Shown: positions 1 through 6,580 of the stretch, in pieces
How positions within the stretch are numbered: position 1 is the stretch's first letter
Layout: each line of letters opens with the position of its first letter
Assembly (NCBI GenBank): GCA_002937555.1
Contig: PTKB01000082.1
Location: 1-10,103 of the forward strand
DNA: 10,103 nt
Source: Alphaproteobacteria bacterium MarineAlpha10_Bin2
Lineage (GTDB): Bacteria; Pseudomonadota; Alphaproteobacteria; UBA828
Reading direction: 5' to 3'
Program-made: the position numbers and the translations under genes
The notes under the pieces: model-generated
What the model saw: only the letters and a program-made list of their open reading frames with translations
Database searches by the model: none
What the model was told of the DNA's origin: nothing

Positions 1-19
1 GTCCGCGGCGGTGTTGCGC

Positions 20-917
20 ATGATTCCGACGGCGATGCTGTTCGCCGCCGGGATCCTGTTTGGCTTGACGATTTCGCTCAACCGCATCGCCGCCACGGAT
101 GGCATTCCCTTCATACCCTATGTGTTTTGGCAGTCGGTCGGCGCCGGCCTGCTGCTGTTGGCTTTTTTCTTTCATTTTCCGCCGCCCACCGGGACTCTCG
201 CTGCGTTACCTCCGGAGTTACGCCGTGTTCGGCTCGGTTGGCATGGCGTTGCCGCTGCTGGTGCTGAACTTCGTCGCCGCCAAACTGCCCGCCGGCGTGG
301 TGGCATTGCAGCTAACCCTGGTGCCGATGCTGACCTATGCCTTTGCGCTGGTGCTGCGCATCGACAAGGTGAACGCGCTCAAACTGGCCGGGTTGGGGGT
401 CGGCCTTTCCGCTGTTCTCGTGGTGTTGTTGCCGGAGGCCAGCCTGCCTTCGCCCGACATGGCGGTCTGGGTGCTGTTCTCGTTACTGACGCCGCTTTGT
501 TACGCCATGGCCAATGTGTTGATCCCGCTCCTGCGTCCGCCGCAATCCTCTTCCCTGGCGATCAGCGCCGCCATGTCGCTGACCGGCGCCATTTATATGG
601 GCCTGGTGATGTTGGCGACGGGCGAATGGTGGTGGTTCGAAGGTGGTGTGGGCGCCATGGGAGGAGGCGATTGGGCGCTCATCGGGGTGGTGCTCATTAA
701 TGCGATGTTCTTCTTGCTGCTGTTCGAGACTATCCGCATTGCCGGGCCGGTCTTCTTCTCGGTGCAGAATTATATCGCCACGCTGTCCGGCATCGGCTGG
801 GGCATGCTAATTCACGGTGAAGCGCACAGCCTATGGATATGGCTGGCGCTGGTGCTGCTATTTGTCGGCCTCGCCCTGGTTATTTTCGGCAGCCTCAAGG
901 CCGATGCCGGGCCGTAG
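20..917 (+). pseudogene. EamA/DMT-family membrane transporter, interrupted by a frameshift
   Basis: Two overlapping plus-strand frames together encode one drug/metabolite-transporter (EamA) protein of about 299 residues, the usual length for two five-helix EamA repeats. The N-terminal part (from ATG 20, helix LFAAGILFGL and the next helix VGAGLLLLAFFF) is in one frame. The rest, from about GLSLRYLRSYAVFG to the stop at 915-917, is in the frame one base further on and carries the conserved EamA stretch PAGVVALQLTLVPMLTYAFA. Dropping one base near 179-180 (a CC after a T run) gives a smooth join ...FFFHFRRPPGLSLRYL. The N-terminal frame is open to the left edge, so the true start may lie upstream; no clear ribosome site precedes ATG 20. 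Members export small metabolites across the inner membrane; the substrate cannot be told. It may be a real pseudogene or a sequencing or assembly indel. The intact reading of the rest favours a recent event or an error. Confidence 0.8.
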
Positions 918-937
918 CGTCGCGATTTTACTACAGC

Positions 938-943
938 TATAAT
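938..943 (+). promoter_or_regulatory. Candidate -10 box upstream of the PPOX gene
   Basis: A perfect TATAAT lies 35 bases before the ATG at 979, in the 61-base gap after the EamA gene and in a short AT-rich patch. No good -35 hexamer is visible 16-18 bases upstream, where the sequence is GC-rich transporter 3' end. It could drive the four-gene run that follows, but the call rests on one hexamer. Confidence 0.3.
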
Positions 944-978
944 TTTATCGAGTCCGGTCGAAGCAAAGGGAGCGCGCC

Positions 979-1482
979 ATGGCCATGACATCCGATTCGG
1001 GTCGCGGAATGACCACGCAGGAACGCGACGACTTCCTTACATCCGGCGCGATGTTCGCCAAGATCGCCACCACCATGGCCGACGGCTGGCCGGTGCTGAG
1101 CCCGGTTTGGTATGAGTGGCTGGCCGATGCGCAAGCCTTCCTGGTGGTGAGCAAGGAACGCACGAGCATGGTGCGGAACTTGCGTCGCGACCCGCGCTGC
1201 GGCCTTCTTGTCGACAACCCGACCACGCCTTACCGGCGGGTCAGCGTTCAGGGCGAAGTGGAATTCCTGCCCGAGGATTTCGACTGGATCACGCCGGCCC
1301 GCGGCATGGCGGAGCGCTACCTGGGCCTGCCGGGGGTCGCCTATGCGGAATCGACGTTCGGATTTCCCCGCGCGCCGTTTTACGTCCGGGCACGAAAACT
1401 CACGACCTGGAACGGCGAAGGTTTTGACCGCACTTTCACCGCCGAGACGACCTGGCACGACGCCAAATCCTCGGTCGATTGA
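979..1482 (+). CDS. Pyridoxamine 5'-phosphate oxidase (PPOX)-family split-barrel flavoprotein
   Basis: 167-residue protein with the layout of the PPOX / FMN-binding split beta-barrel superfamily: an N-terminal helix (TTQERDDFLTSG), a first strand pair (AKIATTMADGWPVLSPVWYEW), and the common signature around residues 64-77 (MVRNLRRDPRCGLL) in which the basic Asn-Leu-Arg-Arg-Asp-Pro stretch contacts the flavin phosphate in relatives. Such proteins bind FMN, F420 or sometimes haem and act as small oxidoreductases; cofactor and substrate cannot be read from the sequence. It resembles the short stand-alone family members, not true PdxH, which is longer and has a C-terminal PLP-binding tail. The ATG at 979 has a good ribosome site (AAAGGGAG, 965-972) six bases upstream, which favours it over the ATG two codons later. 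It sits 61 bases after the EamA gene and 66 bases before the di-iron protein gene, so it is likely co-transcribed with the latter. Confidence 0.82.
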   Translation: MAMTSDSGRGMTTQERDDFLTSGAMFAKIATTMADGWPVLSPVWYEWLADAQAFLVVSKERTSMVRNLRRDPRCGLLVDNPTTPYRRVSVQGEVEFLPEDFDWITPARGMAERYLGLPGVAYAESTFGFPRAPFYVRARKLTTWNGEGFDRTFTAETTWHDAKSSVD

Positions 1483-1548
1483 CGCTCTGTCGGCGATCAG
1501 ACAAACTATGCGCCGATCTTGGCTGAATGACCGAACTCGGTGAACGAC

Positions 1549-2166
1549 ATGGAATCTTCAACGAAATTCTATGACGGATTGATCACTTCGATAGAGGAGA
1601 GCCAAGCGAACGCTCCCTCGGAAGCAGCGACATTCTTCGCCGGTGAGTTCAGCGAGGGACAGCTCATCGAGTTTCTCAAATTCCAGGCCTATTACGAGCG
1701 CCGCGCCGCCGAATTCATCGCCGGCTGGCTGCCGCACACGCCGGAAATCGACATTTTTGGGATGTTGGCGCAGCAGATCCGGGACGAAGCATTTCACTAT
1801 CAGCTGCACATGAAATCACTGTCGAGACTCGGTGTCGACACGATCGAGGATTACCAGCTCGAACCCGAATGGACCGAGTGGATCGACCAATGGTATCCGA
1901 CCGGCGAAGACACCATCGAGCGGGTCGCGGCGCACAACGTCACCGGCGAGCTTGGCGCCTACAAGTCGTTCGAGGAGGTTTACGATCTGGTCCCCAAATT
2001 CGTGCAGGAAACCATCGATCGCATCATCCCGGACGAAAAATTCCACATGAAGATCGGCAAGCAATGCATCAAAAAATACTGCATCACGGAAGACCAGCAA
2101 CGCCGCGTCCGTGATCGTGTCGACCGCACGCTGGTAGCTGCAGCAGCGCGCCCGCGCGGCCTTTAA
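1549..2166 (+). CDS. Ferritin-like di-iron carboxylate protein
   Basis: Acidic, helix-rich protein of 205 residues counted from ATG 1549; a GTG three codons upstream (1540) is an alternative and neither has a strong ribosome site. It shows the complete ligand pattern of a ferritin-like di-iron four-helix bundle: Glu50 in helix 1 (AYYERRAAEF), Glu80-x-x-His83 in helix 2 (RDEAFHYQLH), Glu134 in helix 3 (TGELGAY) and Glu163-x-x-His166 in helix 4 (PDEKFHMKIG). The E / ExxH / E / ExxH order is that of ferritin-like oxygenases and oxidases (PaaA, MiaE and relatives) and of ferritins. I do not recognise the exact subfamily. At about 205 residues with well-spaced motifs it is more like an oxygen-activating enzyme than a storage ferritin or a rubrerythrin, because no rubredoxin domain is present. 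The next gene encodes a cysteine-rich zinc-ribbon MBL protein 64 bases on, suggesting a shared pathway. Fold and metal site are fairly sure; the reaction is unknown. Confidence 0.8.
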   Translation: MESSTKFYDGLITSIEESQANAPSEAATFFAGEFSEGQLIEFLKFQAYYERRAAEFIAGWLPHTPEIDIFGMLAQQIRDEAFHYQLHMKSLSRLGVDTIEDYQLEPEWTEWIDQWYPTGEDTIERVAAHNVTGELGAYKSFEEVYDLVPKFVQETIDRIIPDEKFHMKIGKQCIKKYCITEDQQRRVRDRVDRTLVAAAARPRGL

Positions 2167-2230
2167 CCGGCGCATAGCCGAGGCGGCCTAGCGGCACCTG
2201 TTCGCTGCGGCACGCGGGAGAGGACATGTC

Positions 2231-3157
2231 TTGACGGCCACCGAGAGAGACCGCCCCGACGAAGTCGAAGGAGAGGCGTTCTCGGCCGGGCGCGCCGGCT
2301 CGCCGGACGAGACCGGGGTCACGGAGCTTTCTGCGCTCGGCCCGCCGCCCTGGCGGCCGATCTGTATGACCTGCGGCGTTCAGTTCGCGCCGCGGGACGA
2401 GGCCCTGGACGTCTGTCCGATCTGTGCCGATGAACGCCAATATATTGGCTGGCACGGTCAGCAATGGACGACTCTCGATCGGCTGCGCCAAGATCCGCGC
2501 GGCAGCGAAATTCATATCGAAGAGCCCGGGCTGGGCAGCCTCAACATCGTGCCGGCAACGGCAATCGGTCAACGCGCGTATTTGATCGAAACGCCCGAAG
2601 GCACGATTATCTGGGATTGCACGACCTATTTCGACGATAAGACACTCGATCTTATCCGCGCCCGTGGTCCCGTGCTCGCCATGGCGATCTCCCACCCTCA
2701 CTTTTATGCCTCGATGAGTTCGTGGGCCGAAGCGCTCGACATCCCGGTGTATATACATGCCGCCGACCGGGAATGGGTGATGGATCCGAGCGACCACCTG
2801 GTTTACTGGCAGGGCGAAACACTCGATCTCACTCCCGGCGTGACACTTGTCCAACTTGGCGGACACTTCACGGGATCTTCCGCGCTGCACTGGGCAAACA
2901 CGGAAGACGGTCTTGGCGCCCTGGTCGCCGGGGACACAATCAAAACCGTGATGGACCGACGCTATGTCGGATTCATGTATAGCGTTGTGAATTTCATACC
3001 CATGGGCCCGACGGCCGTGAAAGATATCGTTCGCCGGCTCGAGCCTTTCGAATTCGACAGGATCTATTCCTTGTGGTCGGGGCATATGGTGCCGAGCGAC
3101 GGCAAAGCCGCCATTACCCGTTCGGCGGCGCGCCACCTCGAATTCATCCAGCAGTAA
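2231..3157 (+). CDS. Metallo-beta-lactamase-fold hydrolase with N-terminal zinc ribbon
   Basis: 308-residue protein. Residues 45-65 hold two CxxC knuckles (Cys45/Cys48 and Cys62/Cys65), a zinc-ribbon or rubredoxin-like module. The rest is a metallo-beta-lactamase fold: strand AYLIETPEGTIIWDC (116-130), the motif-2 site as SHPHFYAS (154-161), HAADREW (176-182), GGHFTGSS with His212, AGD with Asp235 and SGHMV with His285. The usual HxHxDH is degenerate: His155 and His157 remain, but Phe-Tyr-Ala replaces the x-Asp-His part, so a standard two-zinc site is doubtful; one metal or a flavodiiron-like variant is possible. Related bacterial MBL proteins with HPHYY at this place exist to my recollection, so it is probably a family trait and not decay. 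The start is TTG 2231, preceded by GGGAGAGGA (2216-2224) with a six-base gap; the closer ATG at 2226 stops after two codons. The ABM gene follows 13 bases later, implying translational linkage. Substrate unknown. Confidence 0.82.
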   Translation: MTATERDRPDEVEGEAFSAGRAGSPDETGVTELSALGPPPWRPICMTCGVQFAPRDEALDVCPICADERQYIGWHGQQWTTLDRLRQDPRGSEIHIEEPGLGSLNIVPATAIGQRAYLIETPEGTIIWDCTTYFDDKTLDLIRARGPVLAMAISHPHFYASMSSWAEALDIPVYIHAADREWVMDPSDHLVYWQGETLDLTPGVTLVQLGGHFTGSSALHWANTEDGLGALVAGDTIKTVMDRRYVGFMYSVVNFIPMGPTAVKDIVRRLEPFEFDRIYSLWSGHMVPSDGKAAITRSAARHLEFIQQ

Positions 3158-3170
3158 GCATGCCAATTCG

Positions 3171-3743
3171 ATGAGCGACGATGCACAACAGGGCGAGATC
3201 TTTCAGGTCATCGGGCGCTTCAATTTGCGCCCCGGCGCGGAAGCGGCATGGGACGCCGCCTTTCGTGAGCGCATCGAAGCCGCCACCTCGGCGCCGGGTT
3301 GGCTCGGCGTCGCGTCCTGGGCGCCGGTTTCAGAGCCGTCGCAGCGAATCGTGATCGGGCGCTGGCGTGCGCGGACGGATTTCGACACCTGGACCCAAAC
3401 CGAGAGCTATATCCGCACCAAGGAAATACTCGATTCATGCCAGACCTCGCCGCCCGACATCGAGTGGTTCCGTTCGGTTGCTATCCTCGATAGGCGCCGG
3501 CGCCCGGTTAATGCGGCTCGACTGTCCAGGTGTGGCCGCTTTGTAAGAGGCTGTTCAGGCTCGGTGGCGGCGCCTTTTTCTTGGCGTCCTCGATTTGCCG
3601 GCGCACGGCGGCCTCGTAGCTTTCCGCCGGATCGCAATAGAGCACGCCAATGGCGACGGGAAATTCGGGCGCTTCCATGCGCGCCAGCCAGCCCGCCAGG
3701 GTGCGGTTGGTCTCGTCATGCACCAGCACATCGTCGAGCGTGA
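3171..3743 (+). CDS. ABM-domain (antibiotic biosynthesis monooxygenase-like) protein with antisense read-through tail
   Basis: Residues 9-106 form a single ABM ferredoxin-like domain: strand EIFQVIGRFNLRPG, helix EAAWDAAFRERIEAA, GWLGVASWAPV, then the diagnostic RIVIGRWRARTDFDTW and a final strand IEWFRSVAIL. Small ABM proteins (about 95-110 residues) act as cofactor-free monooxygenases, haem-degrading enzymes or dimeric accessory proteins; which applies is unknown. No stop codon follows the domain in frame. The frame continues to TGA 3741-3743, and residues from about 113 lie fully antisense to the 3' end of korB. That tail is rich in Arg, Pro and Ala and has no domain character, so it is probably not a functional extension. 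A TAG lies in another frame at 3491-3493, exactly where the domain ends, so a one-base indel would explain the lost stop. The start ATG 3171 is 13 bases after the MBL gene and has no clear ribosome site, suggesting coupled translation. Confidence 0.7.
   Translation: MSDDAQQGEIFQVIGRFNLRPGAEAAWDAAFRERIEAATSAPGWLGVASWAPVSEPSQRIVIGRWRARTDFDTWTQTESYIRTKEILDSCQTSPPDIEWFRSVAILDRRRRPVNAARLSRCGRFVRGCSGSVAAPFSWRPRFAGARRPRSFPPDRNRARQWRREIRALPCAPASPPGCGWSRHAPAHRRA
3481..3504. repeat. Two abutting inverted repeats at the convergent ABM/korB junction
   Basis: CTATC-CTC-GATAG (3481-3493, 5-bp stem, 3-base loop) is followed at once by the perfect palindrome GGCGCCGGCGCC (3493-3504), a few bases from the korB stop (3508-3510). 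Both sit where the two converging genes should end. They could act as a bidirectional terminator-like structure, but neither strand has a T run after the stem, so this is only a candidate. Confidence 0.35.
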
Positions 3744-4539
3744 CGCCATTCTCGCCGACGGTCACCACCTCAAGGTCGAGAATATCGTGGTTGATACGGA
3801 TGCCTTTGTTGCCGTCGGCGCCGAAGATCAGCGGCTGGCCGTGCTCGACATGGAGCTGGGTGTCGGGCGCGGTCCGCTTTTCGGCGAAATCGCTGAACGC
3901 ACCGTCGTTATAGACGATGCAATTCTGGAAAATTTCCACGAACGACGCACCCTTGTGGGCGTGCGCGCGTTTCAGCACCTCGGGCATATGCTTCTGATCG
4001 GTATCGATCGAGCGGGCGACGAAGCGTGCGCCGGCGCCGAGCGCGAACGAGGTCGCCGAAACCGGATGATCGACCGAGCCCATGGGCGTTGAGGGCGACA
4101 GCGTGCCTTCCCGCGAAGTCGGCGAATATTGGCCTTTGGTTAAGCCATAAATTTCATTGTTGAACAGCAGAATATTGAGGTCGACATTGCGTCTGAGCAC
4201 ATGCAGCGTGTGATTGCCGCCGATCGAGAGCATGTCGCCGTCGCCGCCGACGACCCAAACGTCCAAATCCGGATTGGCGAGTTTTACGCCAGTGGCGATG
4301 GCGGGGGCCCGGCCGTGAATGGTATGGAAGCCGTAAGTCGCCATGTAATAGGGAAAGCGCGCGGCGCAGCCGATGCCTGAGACGAACACCACATTCTCGG
4401 TCGGCGTACCGATCTCGGCCAGCGCTTTTCGCACGGACTTGACGATGGCGAAATCGCCGCAGCCCGGGCACCAGCGAATTTCCTGGTCCGAAGTGAAATC
4501 CTTAGCGTTCAATTCCTCTGCCGTCACGATATCGTTCAT
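3508..4539 (-). CDS. korB: 2-oxoglutarate:ferredoxin oxidoreductase, beta subunit
   Basis: 343-residue thiamine-diphosphate-binding subunit of a 2-oxoacid:ferredoxin oxidoreductase. It carries WCPGCGDF (Cys24, Cys27), a third cysteine in SGIGCAARFPYY (Cys58) and a fourth in EIFQNC (Cys207), which together ligate the [4Fe-4S] cluster in this family. The TPP/Mg motif runs from GGDGD (98-102) to NNEIYGLTKGQYSPTS (127-142). The protein pairs with the KorA product to oxidise 2-oxoglutarate, or a related 2-oxoacid, with CoA and reduce ferredoxin in the cytoplasm. ATG 4539 is chosen over a longer in-frame start at 4584 because it lies one base after the korA stop and has GGAGAAG (4550-4544) in front, so the two genes are translationally coupled. 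The 3' end overlaps, antisense, the extended frame of the ABM gene. Length fits family members. Substrate preference for 2-oxoglutarate over pyruvate is inferred from overall resemblance to KorB. Confidence 0.92.
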   Translation of the reverse strand: MNDIVTAEELNAKDFTSDQEIRWCPGCGDFAIVKSVRKALAEIGTPTENVVFVSGIGCAARFPYYMATYGFHTIHGRAPAIATGVKLANPDLDVWVVGGDGDMLSIGGNHTLHVLRRNVDLNILLFNNEIYGLTKGQYSPTSREGTLSPSTPMGSVDHPVSATSFALGAGARFVARSIDTDQKHMPEVLKRAHAHKGASFVEIFQNCIVYNDGAFSDFAEKRTAPDTQLHVEHGQPLIFGADGNKGIRINHDILDLEVVTVGENGVTLDDVLVHDETNRTLAGWLARMEAPEFPVAIGVLYCDPAESYEAAVRRQIEDAKKKAPPPSLNSLLQSGHTWTVEPH

Positions 4540-4540
4540 C

Positions 4541-6430
4541 TCACTTCTCCAATCTGGCGTGGATGCCGTCTTCGATTTCCGCAATCCGGAACGGTTTTCC
4601 GGTTACCTTGCGCAAGCCTTCCACCGGAACCATGAAACGGTCGCGGACGATAGTGGAGAGTTGGCCCATATTCATCTCCGGTACCAGCACCTTGTCAAAA
4701 CGTGCGAGGAGCTCACCCAGATTTTTCGGCATCGGATTGATATAGCGCAAGTGAATATGGCTTACCGCCTTGCCCTCGCTGCGCAAATGGCCGACGGCGC
4801 TGCTGATTGGCCCATAGGTAGAACCCCAGCCGAGCACCGCCAACTGGCCGCTGTCGGCGCCTGATTCCACGGTCTGCAAGGGTATGTCATCGGCGATACC
4901 CTCGATTTTCTTGAAGCGTGTATTGGTCATGCGCTGGTGGTTCTCGGCATCGTACGAAACATTGCCGCTATCATAGGCCCGCTCCAGCCCGCCGATGCGG
5001 TGCTCGAGGCCCAGCGTGCCGGGTTTGACCCAAGGCCGCGCCAGCGTCGCGCCGTCGCGCATGAACGGCTGGAAGCCTTCGGTCTCGGTGCGGAATCCGA
5101 CTTTGAAAGGTTTGAAATGATCTGCGTCCGGCACGCGCCAGGGCTCGGCGGCGTTGGCGATGTAGGTGTCGCTGAGGATAATCACCGGGGTCATGTATTT
5201 GGTGGCAAGGCGCACTGCCTCAATGGCCACCTCGAATGAGTCGGCGGAGGAATGCGCGGCGATAACGACCAATGGCGAGTCGGCATTGCGGCCGTAGACG
5301 GCAAGGTAAAGGTCGGATTGTTCGGTTTTGGTCGGCATGCCGGTGGAGGGCCCGGCGCGCTGCGTGTTGACCACGATGAGCGGCAATTCGGTAGCGATGG
5401 CGAGGCCGATCGCCTCCGTCTTGAGGGCGATGCCCGGTCCGGAGCTCGAAGTCACGCCGAGCGAGCCGGCGTAGGAAGCGCCAATAGCGGCACCGACAGC
5501 GGCAATTTCATCCTCGGCTTGAAAGGTCGTCACATCATAGGATTTTAGACGCGCCAAGACATGCAGCAGGCCCGACGCCGGCGTGATCGGGTAGGAGCAC
5601 ATGATGATTTTCAAGCCGGCCAATTGGGCGCCGGTGACCAGGCCCCATGCGGTGGCTTCGGTGCCGGTGACGGTGCGGTAGATGCCGGGCTCGAAATCCG
5701 CCGGTTGGATGGTGAAGCCGCGCACGCCGTCGGGCATTTCCGCCGTTTCACCGAACGCGTGGCCGGCCTTGAGCGCCGCAATATTTGCCTTGGCAACTTC
5801 CGGCAGTTTCTTGCCGAATTTGCCTTCCAGCCAATCGGATGTGGGAGTCAGACGGCGGTCATACATCCAGCTGATCAGCCCCAACGTCCACATATTCTTG
5901 CAGCGCAGGCCATCGCGCTTGTTGACCTCGGTGTGGCTCACCGATTCCAGGGTCAAACGGGAAATATCGATCGGAAAGATGCGGTATTTTTCCAGGCTGC
6001 CGTCTTCGAGCGGATTGCTCTCATAGCCGGCTTTACGAAGATTCTTGTCTTTGAAGGAGCCCGAATCGACGATCACCAGACCGCCCAGCTTGACCTCCTC
6101 GATATTGACGATCAGCGCCGCCGGATTGAGAGCGACGAGCACGTCCGGCGCATCGCCCGATGTCAGGATCGCACTAGAGCCGAAATGGATTTGAAAGGCC
6201 GAGACGCCGTAGGTGGTGCCGATAGGGGCGCGGATTTCGGCGGGGAAATCCGGAAACGTCTCTAAATCCTGGCCGGCGATCGCCGTTGTCTCGGCGAAGC
6301 GCCCGCCGGTCAATTGGATACCGTCTCCCGAATCGCCGGCAAAGCGCACGACCACTTCATCGACTTCTTCGCGGCGGACTTCAGCCAGCTTCAATGCCGT
6401 ATTTCCATCCGAACTCACGAATCTCTCCAT
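4541..6430 (-). CDS. korA: 2-oxoglutarate:ferredoxin oxidoreductase, fused gamma-alpha subunit
   Basis: 629-residue fused subunit. Residues 26-225 are the gamma (CoA-linked) domain, opening with VVRFAGDSGDGIQLTGG. Residues about 250-480 are the pyrimidine-binding alpha domain, with the substrate-carboxylate motif YPITPAS (280-286), the TPP-activating acidic stretch FQAEDEIAAVGAAIGASYAG (303-322) and the signature GPSTGMPTKTEQSDL (360-374). The C-terminal transketolase-like domain ends near 629. The gamma-before-alpha fusion with a separate KorB is the two-subunit architecture known for KorAB. With KorB it makes the heterodimeric unit that converts 2-oxoglutarate and CoA to succinyl-CoA, CO2 and reduced ferredoxin. 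The ATG 6430 has no clear ribosome site, whereas GTG 6418 (four codons later) is preceded by GGAG with a six-base gap; either could be used. The gene lies 150 bases after fprA and is followed after one base by korB. Confidence 0.92.
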   Translation of the reverse strand: MERFVSSDGNTALKLAEVRREEVDEVVVRFAGDSGDGIQLTGGRFAETTAIAGQDLETFPDFPAEIRAPIGTTYGVSAFQIHFGSSAILTSGDAPDVLVALNPAALIVNIEEVKLGGLVIVDSGSFKDKNLRKAGYESNPLEDGSLEKYRIFPIDISRLTLESVSHTEVNKRDGLRCKNMWTLGLISWMYDRRLTPTSDWLEGKFGKKLPEVAKANIAALKAGHAFGETAEMPDGVRGFTIQPADFEPGIYRTVTGTEATAWGLVTGAQLAGLKIIMCSYPITPASGLLHVLARLKSYDVTTFQAEDEIAAVGAAIGASYAGSLGVTSSSGPGIALKTEAIGLAIATELPLIVVNTQRAGPSTGMPTKTEQSDLYLAVYGRNADSPLVVIAAHSSADSFEVAIEAVRLATKYMTPVIILSDTYIANAAEPWRVPDADHFKPFKVGFRTETEGFQPFMRDGATLARPWVKPGTLGLEHRIGGLERAYDSGNVSYDAENHQRMTNTRFKKIEGIADDIPLQTVESGADSGQLAVLGWGSTYGPISSAVGHLRSEGKAVSHIHLRYINPMPKNLGELLARFDKVLVPEMNMGQLSTIVRDRFMVPVEGLRKVTGKPFRIAEIEDGIHARLEK

Positions 6431-6580
6431 AGATAGAATGAATAGAACACCGCGATGATGTCGTCATCGTCCGGTTAGTCAGTACATATGCCTAATCTGC
6501 GGGTTCGTCCACCGTTCAGAGGGTCAATTCGCAGTGAATTCATGGTGAAACCGGCACCCATACATGTGCGGTGGATTGCC
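6431..6580. other. Intergenic gap between fprA and korA
   Basis: 150 bases with no convincing gene. It contains a weak hairpin (CGATGA / TCATCG, 6453-6469, 5-base loop) about 25 bases before the korA start. On the minus strand a TTGACC appears but has no well-placed -10 partner. I can support no promoter, terminator or small gene here. The gap leaves open whether korAB has its own promoter or is read from fprA. Confidence 0.4.

Noticed and set aside
2084..3166. Minus-strand frame of 360 codons opposite the MBL gene
   Set aside because: Antisense shadow of the MBL-fold gene, whose motifs are unambiguous. The translation shows no recognisable family.
4540..4584. Longer korB start at 4584
   Set aside because: It would overlap the korA end by 44 bases and lacks a ribosome site, while ATG 4539 has GGAGAAG in front and sits one base after the korA stop.
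5561..6265. Plus-strand frame of 234 codons inside korA
   Set aside because: Fully antisense to the KorA gamma and alpha domains; a low-complexity shadow typical of GC-rich genes.
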